DNA of 64,000 nucleotides from Klebsiella oxytoca (GTDB taxonomy: Bacteria; Pseudomonadota; Gammaproteobacteria; Enterobacterales; Enterobacteriaceae). Both the position numbers and the translations under genes were made by a program. Every line of letters begins with the position of its first letter. Position 1 is the first letter of the stretch. Below the pieces are notes generated by a model. That model was not told the origin of the DNA. It saw nothing but the letters and a program-made list of their open reading frames with translations, and did no database searches. Below are positions 46,909 to 57,205 of the stretch, piece by piece. Location: contig NZ_CP046115.1 in the NCBI RefSeq assembly GCF_009707385.1, forward strand, positions 3,720,001 to 3,784,000, in the 5' to 3' direction.

Positions 46909-47532
46909 ATGACCCTCCAGGCATCCCGCTCGGGGATAAAATTCGCAGCGTTGGCGCTGGTGCTTATTCTGGTTTATACCGGCATCAGCGCAGGCGACAA
47001 ACTCACCTGGCTAATGGAAGTGACGCCGGTGATTATTATCGTTCCGCTATTGCTGGCCACGCACTCGCGCTATCCGCTGACGCCGCTGCTTTATGTGCTG
47101 ATTTTTTGGCATGCCATCATTTTGATGGTCGGGGGTATGTACACCTACGCCAAAGTGCCCATCGGCTTTGAGATTCAGTCCTAGCTTGATTTGAGCCGCA
47201 ACCCCTACGACAAGCTGGGACACTTTTTCCAGGGGCTGGTGCCGGCGCTGGCGGCGCGGGAAATCTTGCTGCGCGGCGGCTACGTGCATGGACGTAAAAT
47301 GCTCGCCTTCGTCGTCTGCTGTATTGCGCTGGCGATCAGCGCCGTCTATGAACTAATCGAATGGTGGGCAGCGCTGGCGCTGGGACAAGGCGCCGATGAG
47401 TTTCTCGGCACCCAGGGCGATCCCTGGGATACCCAGTCGGATATGTTTTGCGCTCTTCTCGGCGCGCTGACCACCGTCTTTGCGCTTGGGCGCTGGCATA
47501 CAAAGCAGCTACTGAACGTCCAGCGCTGGTAA
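46909..47532 (+). pseudogene. yjdF: DUF2238 (YjdF-like) inner-membrane protein, amber-interrupted
   Basis: One frame of 207 codons from ATG 46909 to TAA 47530-47532, broken at codon 92 by TAG (47182-47184). Both sides belong to one DUF2238 protein: five or six membrane segments in total, with the family motif RNPYDKLGHFFQGLVPALAA just after the stop and FLGTQGDPWDTQSDMFCALL near the end. The stop lies in the loop IGFEIQS-*-LDLSRNPYD, where the family usually has Trp or another large residue, so TGG to TAG is a likely origin. The function of the family is unknown. It converges on menE with only 1 bp between stops. Confidence 0.8.
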
Positions 47533-47533
47533 C

Positions 47534-48901
47534 TTACGCTGTCGCTTGCTGATTTACCCAGTCGCGCAGCGCCCGGCGGGAAATTTTTATTCCGCCGGTT
47601 TTCAGCGTTTCGGGCAGCGCCAGCCAGCGAACCGGCTGCTGAAATCGCGCCAGCTTATCGGCGCACCACCCGGCGAAGACGGACGGGTCGAAATGCTCGC
47701 TGCACTCAACTACCGCTACCGGGCGCTGGCCAAACTCCTTATCCTCTTGCGGCACGATAAAGACCTGCTGAATCTGCGGATGAGTGCTGATTACCCGCTC
47801 GACCTCCTCTGGCTGAATGCCTTCGCCACCGCTGAAAAAGAGATTATCCATTCTTCCGAGAATGGTCAGCCTGCCGTTATCAAGCTGGCCCCGGTCACGA
47901 GTGGCGAACCAGCCGTCTTCGTTGATTAACGGCATCACTTGCCCATCTCGCCAGTAGCCTTCAGCCATGCTGTCAGCCCGCAGCCAGACTTCACCATCGA
48001 CAATCCGCAGCGTACGCCCCGGCAGAGGCTGCCCGACGTCGGCCAGACCGTCCGCCTCTTTGCCGCAGACCGTGGAGGCAAACTCGGTCAATCCGTACCC
48101 GCACCAGCAGCGAATACCACGCTGGCGGGCCTGCTCGGTGAGCGCCACCGGGATCGCTGCGCCGCCGAGCAAAACCGCTTTTAACGATACGTCGGCACCA
48201 CTGTTAAGCAGGCGCCAGAGTTGGGTGGGTACCAGAGATGCGTGGGTACAGCCGCGTAGCGCCTGCTCCAGAGGCTGCTTATCTCGCACCGTCAGTCCCG
48301 CCCCCGCAAACAACCAGCGCCAGAGAATGCCCTGACCGGAAACGTGAAACAGCGGTAGCGATAGCAGCCAGTCGTCTGACCGGGCAAACGGTATCATCGC
48401 CAGCACGCCTTCTGCGCTGGCAAGATGGGCGCGAAAAGCGTGCACTGCCGCTTTCGGTAGTCCCGTCGATCCCGAGGTTAACGTCATGGAAGCGAGACGA
48501 TCTTCCCGCCAGTCCACCGCGTACTCACCGCTGGCCGGGCACAAAGCTAATGGATTCAGCGCAACAGGAAGATCCCCGTCGTTGAGCACCAGCGCGTGGT
48601 GCAGGCTCAGGGACGGCAGTAGTTCAGCTAACAACAGAGCGGGAAGCTGCGGATTGATTGGCAGAACGCGAGCGCCGCACTGCAACAGCGCCAGCCAGGC
48701 CAGTAACGCATCGGGCTGATTGTAGGCGCGAAGCAGCACGCCATCGCCCTCTCCGACCCCCTGCGCGTAAAACCCTTTCGCTAGCGCATCAACTTGCGTG
48801 CACAGTTGTCGCCAGCTAAGCGGCCGCTCGTTGAGCCGCAGCGCCTGCATCTCTCCTTGCTGCCGCCGCCAGTGCCGCCATGGCCAGTCGCTAAAGGTCA
48901 C
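47534..48901 (-). CDS. menE: MenE, O-succinylbenzoate-CoA ligase
   Basis: 455 residues (E. coli 451) from GTG at 48901. AMP-binding motifs [27 protein letters not shown] and [18 protein letters not shown] are in order, with the C-terminal catalytic Lys in [15 protein letters not shown]. It activates o-succinylbenzoate with CoA in menaquinone synthesis. The start overlaps the menC stop as GTGA. It is the last gene of menFDHBCE. Confidence 0.96.
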   Translation of the reverse strand: MTFSDWPWRHWRRQQGEMQALRLNERPLSWRQLCTQVDALAKGFYAQGVGEGDGVLLRAYNQPDALLAWLALLQCGARVLPINPQLPALLLAELLPSLSLHHALVLNDGDLPVALNPLALCPASGEYAVDWREDRLASMTLTSGSTGLPKAAVHAFRAHLASAEGVLAMIPFARSDDWLLSLPLFHVSGQGILWRWLFAGAGLTVRDKQPLEQALRGCTHASLVPTQLWRLLNSGADVSLKAVLLGGAAIPVALTEQARQRGIRCWCGYGLTEFASTVCGKEADGLADVGQPLPGRTLRIVDGEVWLRADSMAEGYWRDGQVMPLINEDGWFATRDRGQLDNGRLTILGRMDNLFFSGGEGIQPEEVERVISTHPQIQQVFIVPQEDKEFGQRPVAVVECSEHFDPSVFAGWCADKLARFQQPVRWLALPETLKTGGIKISRRALRDWVNQQATA

Positions 48902-49863
48902 AGCAGCGGCTCCAGCTCATCAACGGTAAGACACGGCAGGTCGCTTTCCGGCCAGCGCCGTACCAGCTGAGCGCGCATCAGGCTCAGGGTATCGAGACCA
49001 GGGATGGTATTCGGCGTCAGCCAGGCGGCTATCCGCGCCAGCTGCGTCAGACCCAGGCTCGACTCAATGGCTGAACTGATCACCGCCGTCAGCCCCAACG
49101 CGTGAGCTTCGGCCACCTGCTGCCGTACTTTCTGCAGACTGCCGGTCAAGGTTGGTTTAATCACCACCGCCCGCACTCCCGGTTCGGCGGCAAAGGTAAA
49201 GTCAGCCTCACGCAGGCTCTCATCCCAGGCGATAGCGATCCCCGTTTGTTGGGCAAAAAACCGCGAATCATCACGATTTTTGCAGGGCTCTTCGAGAAAA
49301 GCGATGCGGCTGCGATAGTGCGGATTAACGTATTTAGCGAACTGCTGCGCTTTTAGCGGCGTCCAGGCGCGGTTAGCGTCGAGGCGTAGCGTCAGATCGG
49401 GAATCGCCTCAAGCAGCAGATTCACCACCATACCATCGCGCACCGCCTCATACAGGCCGACTTTAACTTTCGCTACTTTTTCTCCGGGCATCAGCGACAG
49501 TTTTGCAAACAGCTCATCCGGGTCGCCGGAGCACAGCGGCGCCGCGCGATAATCCGCCGCCTGCGGTAGTTCGCCGCGCAGTTCCGCCAGTGCGCAGCTC
49601 GCGCCGAAGGCCGCTGAGGGCGGCGTCGGCAGCGCGGCGTCTTCGCCATCGCGCCAGCCGCTCGCCCACGCCAGCAGCGCCGACTGTGCTTCATCCAGCG
49701 TTTCCAGGCTAAATCCCGGCAGGGGAGATATTTCCCCCCAGCCTTCGCTCTCGCCGTCACGAAGGCGCAGAAGCAAACCATCGCGGGTTTTTAACCGCCG
49801 TTCACGCAGCACCACTCCCGCGTCCATCGGTAGCTGCCAGCGGTAGACCTGCGCCTGCCGCAT
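48898..49863 (-). CDS. menC: MenC, o-succinylbenzoate synthase
   Basis: 321 residues (E. coli 320), enolase superfamily. The catalytic lysine motif is [15 protein letters not shown]; metal-ligand acids are in [18 protein letters not shown] and IAWDESLRE; the second lysine is in [11 protein letters not shown]. It dehydrates SHCHC to o-succinylbenzoate. The ATG overlaps the menB stop (TAATG) and the stop overlaps menE. Confidence 0.97.
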   Translation of the reverse strand: MRQAQVYRWQLPMDAGVVLRERRLKTRDGLLLRLRDGESEGWGEISPLPGFSLETLDEAQSALLAWASGWRDGEDAALPTPPSAAFGASCALAELRGELPQAADYRAAPLCSGDPDELFAKLSLMPGEKVAKVKVGLYEAVRDGMVVNLLLEAIPDLTLRLDANRAWTPLKAQQFAKYVNPHYRSRIAFLEEPCKNRDDSRFFAQQTGIAIAWDESLREADFTFAAEPGVRAVVIKPTLTGSLQKVRQQVAEAHALGLTAVISSAIESSLGLTQLARIAAWLTPNTIPGLDTLSLMRAQLVRRWPESDLPCLTVDELEPLL

Positions 49864-50720
49864 TACGGATTCCGTTTAAATTTGCTGAAGTCCGGCTGGC
49901 GCTTCTGGTTGAAGGCGTTGCGGCCTTCCTGCCCTTCTTCCGTCATGTAGAACAGCATGGTGGCGTTACCCGCCAGCTCCTGCAGACCGGCCTGACCGTC
50001 GCAGTCGGCGTTCAGCGCCGCCTTCAGGCAGCGCAGCGCCATCGGACTGTTTTGCAGCATTTCGCGGCACCAGCGTACGGTCTCTTTTTCCAGATCCGCC
50101 AGCGGCACAACGGTATTAACCAGTCCCATATCCAGCGCCTGCTGCGCATCGTACTGACGGCACAGGAACCAGATTTCGCGGGCTTTTTTCTGCCCGACGA
50201 TGCGCGCCATATAGGATGCGCCCCAGCCGCCGTCGAAGGAGCCGACTTTCGGACCGGTCTGGCCGAAAATTGCGTTTTCCGCCGCGATGGTCAGATCGCA
50301 CATCATATGCAGGACGTGACCGCCGCCGATGGAATAGCCCGCAACCATCGCCACCACCGGTTTCGGGCAGGTGCGGATCTGGCGCTGGAAATCAAGAACG
50401 TTGAGATGGTGGACGCCGGAATCATCCTGATAGCCGCCGTAGTCGCCGCGGACTTTCTGATCGCCGCCGGCGCAAAACGCTTTGTCGCCTTCACCGGTCA
50501 GAACGATGACGCCGATATTGTCGTCATATCGGGCATCCGCCAGCGCCTGAATCATCTCTTTGACGGTCAGCGGGCGGAACGCGTTGCGTACCTGCGGGCG
50601 GTTAATGGTGATTTTAGCAATCCCATCCGCCGATTTTTGGTAACGAATATCGGTATAGCCTTCAGAGCAGTCCTGCCATTCAATCGGGGCGTAAAGCATT
50701 GCTTCATCAAGAGAGATCAT
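49863..50720 (-). CDS. menB: MenB, 1,4-dihydroxy-2-naphthoyl-CoA synthase
   Basis: 285 residues from ATG at 50720 with AAGGA 8 nt upstream, the E. coli length; an earlier in-frame start overlaps menH and is not needed. Crotonase-fold blocks [35 protein letters not shown] and [15 protein letters not shown] carry the oxyanion hole and catalytic residues. It closes the naphthoquinone ring. C-terminus DFSKFKRNP is conserved. Confidence 0.97.
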   Translation of the reverse strand: MISLDEAMLYAPIEWQDCSEGYTDIRYQKSADGIAKITINRPQVRNAFRPLTVKEMIQALADARYDDNIGVIVLTGEGDKAFCAGGDQKVRGDYGGYQDDSGVHHLNVLDFQRQIRTCPKPVVAMVAGYSIGGGHVLHMMCDLTIAAENAIFGQTGPKVGSFDGGWGASYMARIVGQKKAREIWFLCRQYDAQQALDMGLVNTVVPLADLEKETVRWCREMLQNSPMALRCLKAALNADCDGQAGLQELAGNATMLFYMTEEGQEGRNAFNQKRQPDFSKFKRNP

Positions 50721-50734
50721 AAAAAGTCCTTCAG

Positions 50735-51493
50735 TTAACTCGCTAAAAACTGCGCCAGACAAGACACGACAGCGGCGGGGTTTTCCCGATGCGCGTTGTG
50801 CCCGGCATGATTAATCAGGTGAGTGGTGGCGGATAACTCATCCGCAATAGCGCGAAACTTACCATCGCTTTCGCCGCAAAGGTAATGAAAAGGGAAATAG
50901 CGAGCCCGTAACGACTCACGGAGATCGGGTTGTGCGGCCAGCGAGGTGGCCTCCAGCATCGCCGCTAGCGCTGCGCCGTTATTGCGGCTGCGCAGCGCCA
51001 CCAGCGCCGCGCGCTGCGCTTCATCAAGGGAAGCAAATACCGGCTGCTGATACCAGTCGGCAAAGACCTGCGTCAGCGGCTCGCGGCGAAAGCGTTCAGC
51101 CCAGGCCGCGTCGCTGCGCTGGCGCAGCAAACGTTGGTTTTGGTCGGTTAAACCAGGATGCCCGCCCTCTACCACCAGCCCGCAGAGCCCTTCATGCAGC
51201 TGGCAGGCATAGAACATCGCCATCCGTCCGCCAAGGGAGTACCCCACCAGCCAGTACTTTAGTATGTTGTAACTATTGAGCGTATTCTTAAGAAGATGGC
51301 TGACATCAGCGAAGCTGTTGACGGCAATATGCGCTGAGCCGCCGTGGCCCGGCAGATCGATATACAAACGGGAATATGCCCCGAATGCCTGCCCCACCGT
51401 TCGCCATTCCTGGCTGTCGCCGGAAAATCCGTGCAAAAAAACCAGCCAGGGATACCCCGGCTGGCCGCGTTCAGCCAGCGCGTGCAGGATCAT
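50735..51493 (-). CDS. menH: MenH, SHCHC synthase (alpha/beta hydrolase)
   Basis: 252 residues, the E. coli length. The catalytic triad is visible: Ser in [11 protein letters not shown], Asp in CGESDGKF and His in [12 protein letters not shown], with oxyanion region [13 protein letters not shown]. It eliminates pyruvate from SEPHCHC to give SHCHC. The start overlaps the menD stop by four bases (ATGA). Confidence 0.96.
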   Translation of the reverse strand: MILHALAERGQPGYPWLVFLHGFSGDSQEWRTVGQAFGAYSRLYIDLPGHGGSAHIAVNSFADVSHLLKNTLNSYNILKYWLVGYSLGGRMAMFYACQLHEGLCGLVVEGGHPGLTDQNQRLLRQRSDAAWAERFRREPLTQVFADWYQQPVFASLDEAQRAALVALRSRNNGAALAAMLEATSLAAQPDLRESLRARYFPFHYLCGESDGKFRAIADELSATTHLINHAGHNAHRENPAAVVSCLAQFLAS

Positions 51494-53160
51494 AGCTGAC
51501 TCACCTGCGCCAGCAGCTGCTGCAAAGTTTGCGTCCCATCGGTTTCATTCACCACCAGCTCAATCAGCGTCGCGCCGGGCCCTCGCCAGGCCGCGTCCAG
51601 CGCCAGTTCCAGCTCATTCCACGCCGTTGGGCGATGATAAGTGAGATTGAACATCGCCGCCGCATGTTCAAAATGGATATTTTGCGGCATCAGATAGAAC
51701 TGGCTTCGCTGCTCCTGCGGCGTTGGTAGCAGAGAGAAAATCTGCCCGCCGTTATTGTTGACGATAATAAGCACCAGCGGCGCAGAGGCCTGACGCAGCA
51801 GCGCCAGCGAGTTGAGGTCGTAAAGCGCAGACAGATCGCCGACGATTGCCAGCGTCGGACGCGCGCTGGCGCGCTGCACTCCCGCCGCTGTCGCCAGCAG
51901 ACCGTCAATCCCGCTGGCCCCGCGATTGCTATAGACCGGGTACCCTGCGGGTAGCTGCGACAGCGCGTCAATCAGGCGCACCGCCAGGCTGTTACCGACA
52001 AAAAGCTGCCCCTGATCCGGCAGGTAGCGGCACAGACGCTGCGCCAGCTGGGCTTCGCCGAAACCCTCGCTGCTGGCGACCGCCGCCTGCCATGCCCGGC
52101 GCGCGAGTACGGGAATGACGCCAGCCCACGGCTGCCGTTTTTCCGCCGGATGCAGATCAAGCCAGCGGTCGATGGCGCAGACCAGTCGGCGACCGCGATG
52201 CTGGGCCGGATCCAGACGCCCCGTCAGGTTGTCGATCAGCCAGTACTCTTCAGGTTCGCAGGTCGCCTGCCACTGCAAAACGCGTTTACTGGTCAGACTG
52301 CTGCCCAGTTGAACAATGATTTGGGCCTGTTCAAGTTCGCTAACCGCTTTGCCGTTACCGAGCCACAGGTCGGCGCAGGGAAGCGGTTGTCCGGTTTGCG
52401 AGAGAACATCGCCAATCAGCGGCCAGCCGAGCGTTTTCGCCCACTCGGCAACTTTTAAGCCTTCTTCCGCGCTCATCCGGCCGGCGACTACCACACCGCG
52501 TTTTTGCCGCCAGAAAAACCAGTCGCGCTGTTTTTCGCTCTCAAGATGCAGAGACTGGCGCAGCCAGGGCTTATCGCTTTGCCACCACTCTCCCAGCTGC
52601 TGCTGCCACTCAACGCCGGTGTCATCCATATCGCCATACAGCGGTTCGGCAAAGGGACAGTTGATATGCACGCCGCCTGAGTGGAGCGCGCCGAGCGCCT
52701 GGTCAAGGGTCGATACCAGCCAGCGGGCAGAAATATCCTGCGACGGGCGCGGCAGGGAGATCGCCTGTGACGGATGCGAGGCAAACATGCCAGCCTGGCG
52801 GATAGCCTGATTCGCGCCGCAATCGATCAGCTCCGGCGGCCGGTCGGCGGTCAGTAAAATGAGTTTTTCACCGGTCAGCCCGGCTTCAATTAGCGCCGGA
52901 TAAAGGTTGGCCGTTGCGGTACCGGAGGTAACTATCACCGCCACCGGCTGACCGCTGGCTTTCGCCAGCCCCAGCGCCAGATGGCCGAGGCCGCGTTCGT
53001 CAAAATGGGTATGATGGATAAACGCGCGATTTTCCGCTGCCGCCAGGGTCAAGGGTGTCGAGCGCGAGCCGGGCGCAATGCAGATGTGCCGCACGCCGTG
53101 GCGCGTTAAAGCTTCAAGGATTACCGCCGCCCAGCGTCGGTTAAATGCACTTACTGACAT
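51490..53160 (-). CDS. menD: MenD, SEPHCHC synthase (thiamine diphosphate enzyme)
   Basis: 556 residues from ATG at 53160 ([10 protein letters not shown]), the E. coli length; an in-frame ATG six codons earlier is possible. N-terminal substrate/ThDP region [19 protein letters not shown] and [15 protein letters not shown]-terminal ThDP motif [17 protein letters not shown] with [13 protein letters not shown]. It condenses isochorismate with 2-oxoglutarate. The 5' spacing to menF (77 bp) suggests coupled transcription. Confidence 0.97.
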   Translation of the reverse strand: MSVSAFNRRWAAVILEALTRHGVRHICIAPGSRSTPLTLAAAENRAFIHHTHFDERGLGHLALGLAKASGQPVAVIVTSGTATANLYPALIEAGLTGEKLILLTADRPPELIDCGANQAIRQAGMFASHPSQAISLPRPSQDISARWLVSTLDQALGALHSGGVHINCPFAEPLYGDMDDTGVEWQQQLGEWWQSDKPWLRQSLHLESEKQRDWFFWRQKRGVVVAGRMSAEEGLKVAEWAKTLGWPLIGDVLSQTGQPLPCADLWLGNGKAVSELEQAQIIVQLGSSLTSKRVLQWQATCEPEEYWLIDNLTGRLDPAQHRGRRLVCAIDRWLDLHPAEKRQPWAGVIPVLARRAWQAAVASSEGFGEAQLAQRLCRYLPDQGQLFVGNSLAVRLIDALSQLPAGYPVYSNRGASGIDGLLATAAGVQRASARPTLAIVGDLSALYDLNSLALLRQASAPLVLIIVNNNGGQIFSLLPTPQEQRSQFYLMPQNIHFEHAAAMFNLTYHRPTAWNELELALDAAWRGPGATLIELVVNETDGTQTLQQLLAQVSQL

Positions 53161-53237
53161 GAATTTGTCCGGTATCAAATATTGACGCTAAGTATAGATA
53201 AAGCAAACTGTTGCCGTTTTGATATGCATCGTTTTAT

Positions 53238-54533
53238 CTATGTTTCTGCCAGCAGTAACGACCGCAATCCTGCCGCTTTATTTTCTATTTCCTGCCACTC
53301 TTGTTCAGGGTCAGAACCGCTGACAATCCCCGCGCCGGCGTACAATCGGAGCGTATCGTATTCCACTTTCGCCGAGCGCAGCGAAACGCAAAATTCGCTC
53401 TGCGTCAGCGACAGATAGCCCGCGGATCCGGCATACCAGTCGCGGGTAAAAGGCTCGTTGCGGATGATGAAATCCAGCGCCGCTTGTCGCGGCAGGCCGG
53501 CGACCGCGGCGGTGGGCTGGAGCCGATGCAAACAGCGTACATCATCAGGTTTATTCAGCTCGGCCCATATACAGCGCCGCAGATGCTGTACCTTACGCAG
53601 GCGAACAATCTGCGGCGGAAGTACCTCCAGCGCGTGAGTCTCCTGCTGCATACGCTGACAAATATCTTCCACCACCAGCATATTTTCGCGCTGGTTCTTA
53701 TCGTCGGCCATCAGCCATTCCCCCAGACGCTGCGCCTGACGTTCATCCCTATGGCTGGCAACGGTCCCCGCCAGCGCTTCGGTACGCAGCAGCGCACCGC
53801 GGCGGCGCCACAGCCTTTCCGGCGTTGAGCCAAAGAAGACCTCTCGGGGATTAAAAGCCATCAGGAAGTGGAAGCAGCTGAGATTGCTGCGGCGGCTGGC
53901 AGCCATGATCGCTCCGGCGTTCAGCGGCGCGGCAAAATGTAAATCGGTGGCGCGGGCCAGCACTACTTTGTCCATTTCTCCCGCCGCTATCGCCTGCGTG
54001 GCCTGCATAATCAGCTCCCGCCACTGTGGATAAGGCGGGAAGTGCTGCTCGCTAAGCAGAGAGGGCATCGTCGTCGGCTGCGCCTGTTTCGTTACCAGCG
54101 AATGGAGAAATTCACGCGCTGCGCAGGCGTCATCATATAGTGAAGTATCGCTCTGTAATATCAGACGTAGCGTGGCGTTGCCGCCCAGCCGACGCCATTC
54201 AAGCCTCGGCAATATCAGCATACCCTGTCGGGGATCAAAGGCATTAAGGCCGCAAATTCGCAGGTCGTCGCGCCCTTGTTGCAGTAAAAAAGCGTGCGCC
54301 TGCGCCATTGAAGAAAAGGTTCTTACCGCGCCCAGCGCGGCAAGTTCTTCATCACCGCTACGCTGCTGCCAGTAGAACTGCGGCCACTGTCGCTGATGAC
54401 AACACCATAACAGAGGGTCAAAAGCGTCATTCAGCGCAAAGGGGATATCGAATATTCGCGTGCCGGGCGATGGCGGGAAATCTTCAGCCAGGCAGCCGTA
54501 CAGGCATTCCAGCGCGGTGGAAACAGACAGCAC
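53238..54533 (-). CDS. menF: MenF, isochorismate synthase
   Basis: 431 residues from GTG at 54533, which has GGAGG 5 nt upstream and gives the E. coli length; an ATG ten codons earlier lacks a ribosome site. Chorismate-enzyme blocks EMDKVVLARATDLHF (general-base Lys), RTEALAGTVASHRDE, ENMLVVEDICQRM and YAGSAGYLSLTQSEFCVSLR are present. It converts chorismate to isochorismate for menaquinone. First gene of menFDHBCE. In E. coli elaB lies just upstream; here the next gene is elaA after 97 bp. Confidence 0.95.
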   Translation of the reverse strand: MLSVSTALECLYGCLAEDFPPSPGTRIFDIPFALNDAFDPLLWCCHQRQWPQFYWQQRSGDEELAALGAVRTFSSMAQAHAFLLQQGRDDLRICGLNAFDPRQGMLILPRLEWRRLGGNATLRLILQSDTSLYDDACAAREFLHSLVTKQAQPTTMPSLLSEQHFPPYPQWRELIMQATQAIAAGEMDKVVLARATDLHFAAPLNAGAIMAASRRSNLSCFHFLMAFNPREVFFGSTPERLWRRRGALLRTEALAGTVASHRDERQAQRLGEWLMADDKNQRENMLVVEDICQRMQQETHALEVLPPQIVRLRKVQHLRRCIWAELNKPDDVRCLHRLQPTAAVAGLPRQAALDFIIRNEPFTRDWYAGSAGYLSLTQSEFCVSLRSAKVEYDTLRLYAGAGIVSGSDPEQEWQEIENKAAGLRSLLLAET

Positions 54534-54630
54534 GCAAACCTCCACGGAGTAAAAACCCCACATTATACGAGGTACAACTGATAAATAGCAGTACCCACGA
54601 TGAGGGAGCGGTTTTTCACCAGCACAACGG

Positions 54631-55092
54631 TTAGTGGGTGGCGATTTCGCACGCCATGCCGATATGATCGATGCCGTCCTCGTCGTAGACCTCGGTCACC
54701 GGCACAAAGCCAAAGCTGGCGTAAAATTTTTGCAGGTGCGCCTGGGCTCCGAGATAAATCGCCTTTTGCGGCCAGTTCAGGCGGCAGCTGGCCAGTGCGT
54801 GCTCCATCAACTGATAGCCCAGCTTCTCGCCGCGAACCGCCGGGCTGACAATCACCCGCCCAATGACTACCGGTTCAAACTCATCATCGCTCTTGAGGAT
54901 GCGCGCGTAGGCCACCAGCTCATCGCCGCGCCAGCCTAAAATATGGCGGTTTTCACCCACCAAATCGTCGCCGTCGACATCCTGATAGACGCAGTTTTGT
55001 TCGACAACAAACACCGCGCAGCGTAATTTTAGCGCGGCATATAGCTGCGGCACGGTCAGTTCGGCGTGGTGAAGATCCTGCCATATAATCAT
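54631..55092 (-). CDS. elaA: ElaA, GNAT family acetyltransferase
   Basis: 153 residues, the E. coli length. The GNAT acetyl-CoA motif V(I/V)VSP-x-x-RGEKLGYQLM is at about 77-95, with the C-terminal beta-alpha region IYLGAQAHLQKFYASFGFVP. The substrate is unknown. It is divergent from rbn. Confidence 0.93.
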   Translation of the reverse strand: MIIWQDLHHAELTVPQLYAALKLRCAVFVVEQNCVYQDVDGDDLVGENRHILGWRGDELVAYARILKSDDEFEPVVIGRVIVSPAVRGEKLGYQLMEHALASCRLNWPQKAIYLGAQAHLQKFYASFGFVPVTEVYDEDGIDHIGMACEIATH

Positions 55093-55152
55093 CTGCGCTT
55101 CCTTAATTGATATACTTCATTTTTGACTCATACGCCCTGAGGACACTGGACG

Positions 55153-56070
55153 ATGGAATTACTATTTTTGGGGACATCCGCTGGCGTGCCTACCCGTACG
55201 CGTAATATGACGTCGATAGTGCTGAATTTGCAACAGCCAACAATGTCTGAGATGTGGCTGTTCGACTGTGGGGAAGGAACCCAGCATCAATTTTTACGTA
55301 CCCCTTATCATCCCGGCAAACTGAATAAGATTTTTATCACTCATTTACATGGCGATCATCTGTTCGGTCTTCCCGGCCTACTGTGCAGCCGCTCGATGCA
55401 GGGTAATTCTCTGCCGCTGACGCTTTACGGGCCTAAAGGATTAAGAGAGTTTGTCGAAACCGCACTGCGCCTTAGCGGTTCCTGGACCGATTATCCGCTG
55501 ACTATCGTTGAAGTCGAACCGGGTCTGGTGTTTGATGAAGCGGGTTTCCGGGTCACCGCCTGGCCGTTAAACCATCCGGTTGAGTGCTACGGCTATCGTA
55601 TCGAACAGCATGATAAACCCGGAACTCTGGATGCCGCTCAGCTTATCGCCGACGGCGTGCCTTCTGGTCCGGTGTTCCACCGCCTGAAACAGGGATTAAC
55701 GGTTGAGCTGGAGGATGGCCGAATCATTGACGGCAGCAGCTATCTTGGCCCATCAACGCCGGGTAAAAAGCTGGCTATTTTCGGCGATACCGCCCCCTGT
55801 CCCGAGGCGCTGGAGCTGGCGCGCGGTGTAGATGTCATGGTTCACGAGGTGACGCTCGAACAGGCGATGGCGGAAAAGGCCAACAGCCGCGGGCATTCAT
55901 CCAGCCAGCAAACGGCGACGTTAGCGGAGAACGCCCGCGTCGGTACGCTTATCGCCACTCACTTTAGCTCTCGCTATGATGCCGAGGGCTGTCGGCGCCT
56001 GTTGGCCGAGTGCCGGGAGATATTTCCCTCCACGGTGCTGGCGGAAGATTTCCTGGTTTATACGGTGTAA
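55153..56070 (+). CDS. rbn: RNase BN/RNase Z (ElaC)
   Basis: 305 residues, the E. coli length. Metallo-beta-lactamase fold: zinc motif [15 protein letters not shown], later [13 protein letters not shown] and [12 protein letters not shown]. It processes tRNA 3' ends lacking CCA and has exo- and endoribonuclease activity. Monocistronic, converging with a recombinase gene; CGCGGC/GCCGCG pair at 56083-56105 after the stop. It marks the left border of the fimbrial insertion. Confidence 0.97.
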   Translation: MELLFLGTSAGVPTRTRNMTSIVLNLQQPTMSEMWLFDCGEGTQHQFLRTPYHPGKLNKIFITHLHGDHLFGLPGLLCSRSMQGNSLPLTLYGPKGLREFVETALRLSGSWTDYPLTIVEVEPGLVFDEAGFRVTAWPLNHPVECYGYRIEQHDKPGTLDAAQLIADGVPSGPVFHRLKQGLTVELEDGRIIDGSSYLGPSTPGKKLAIFGDTAPCPEALELARGVDVMVHEVTLEQAMAEKANSRGHSSSQQTATLAENARVGTLIATHFSSRYDAEGCRRLLAECREIFPSTVLAEDFLVYTV

Positions 56071-56118
56071 AAAAGAACGTAACGCGGCGGATAAAATAAG
56101 CCGCGATTACGCCCGCAA

Positions 56119-56649
56119 TTACTCCTCAACAGAACTGTTATAACGCAGAATCGATTTTACATTGCGATAGCCCAGATAATCCTGGATAGTGTCGTGGTCA
56201 ATGCCTTTTTTACCCAGCTCATAACCGCAAGCGTGGCGCAACATTCGCGGATGAATGTTTTGCTTTAATTTCGCCAGCTCACAGCATTCACGAATAATTT
56301 GATAGAAACGCTGGCGGGTCATTTTATTTCCCCGCGAGGAGATAAACAGCAGATCGTTACGGGCCGGATAACACTCTCTGGCCAGCAGCCAGCGCTGCAG
56401 TGAGATAACCTCCTTCGGCTGCAAAGGGTGATAACCCGAGACACCGTGACGCGCCCGGCGAATATAAATACGTCTTCCCGACAGGTCGATATCCCGTAAA
56501 GTTAACGCCGTTATTTCATTAATTCGGCAGCCGTGCAGAAAGCACATTTGAATCATGCAGCTGTTTCTTTCCGGATGGGCACAATAGCGTGCGGCCAGCA
56601 CCAGCCGCTCAACGTCTTTCAGGCTCAGATATTCCCTCTCTTCCTGCAT
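56119..56649 (-). CDS. FimB/FimE-type tyrosine recombinase with altered active site
   Basis: 176 residues, a minimal catalytic-domain recombinase like FimB and FimE. Arg42 (LHGCRINEI), Arg138 (MLRHACG) and nucleophile Tyr170 (ILRYNSS) are kept. The His of the H-x-x-R motif is Arg (HPRMLRH, Arg135), and the His of the GHRN motif is Tyr (GYRN, Tyr161). The upstream paralogue at 62520-63071 keeps both. The gene is last in the fimbrial operon, 34 bp after the minor pilin, with AAGGA before its ATG. It may invert the switch poorly, bind it without cutting, or act on another site. Reading frame is intact. Confidence 0.88.
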   Translation of the reverse strand: MQEEREYLSLKDVERLVLAARYCAHPERNSCMIQMCFLHGCRINEITALTLRDIDLSGRRIYIRRARHGVSGYHPLQPKEVISLQRWLLARECYPARNDLLFISSRGNKMTRQRFYQIIRECCELAKLKQNIHPRMLRHACGYELGKKGIDHDTIQDYLGYRNVKSILRYNSSVEE

Positions 56650-56683
56650 ACGTCATTCCTTTTCATCCATGTAGCGAATAAGG

Positions 56684-57193
56684 TCATTGATAGGTAAACG
56701 TCAGCTGTACCACCGACGCAAAGTTACCCGCCGTCGTCCCTCCGTGAGTTGAATATAAACGCGCGGCCAGAGGGAACACACCCTTTTTGCTACTGTTGTT
56801 AATCGTAATCGTCATCTGGTCCTGATTTTTGTAGGTAGTAGAATGATCGCTATTGGTTATTTGCAGCGCGATATGCTGCGCCGCATCGCTGGCCGCCATA
56901 TTGGCGAAATGCGTTGAATCCTCGCTATCAGTGACGCCATCGAATTTCACCGTCGCTTTGCTCGTTCCTGCCGGACAGTTTTCAACATTTAAACTAAACG
57001 TTTTCCACTCCGAGGCGTTTCCGGCCGCTTGCAAATTAGCTTTTACCAGCGTGCCGAAATCGACCTCCTGATATTGGGTATCAGTACTTACATCGCAGGG
57101 CAGAAAATAAATATTCCCTTTTACATTTAAAGGCACTCCGCTCCAGGATGAAAAAACGGGCAGTAATAATACCATCCACAGTGCTTTTCTCAT
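56684..57193 (-). CDS. Minor fimbrial subunit
   Basis: 169 residues with a signal peptide (MRKALWMVLLLPVFSSWSG). The pilin fold is shown by the disulfide pair Cys33 (FLPCDVST) and Cys in VENCPAGTSKATVKFDG, and by the C-terminal beta-zipper ending VVQLTFTYQ. It follows the adhesin gene by 12 bp, the place of LpfE in lpf operons, and is probably an adaptor or terminator of the fibre. The exact role (tip adaptor or base anchor) cannot be read from sequence. Confidence 0.85.
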   Translation of the reverse strand: MRKALWMVLLLPVFSSWSGVPLNVKGNIYFLPCDVSTDTQYQEVDFGTLVKANLQAAGNASEWKTFSLNVENCPAGTSKATVKFDGVTDSEDSTHFANMAASDAAQHIALQITNSDHSTTYKNQDQMTITINNSSKKGVFPLAARLYSTHGGTTAGNFASVVQLTFTYQ

Positions 57194-57205
57194 TATTTAC
57201 TCCTG

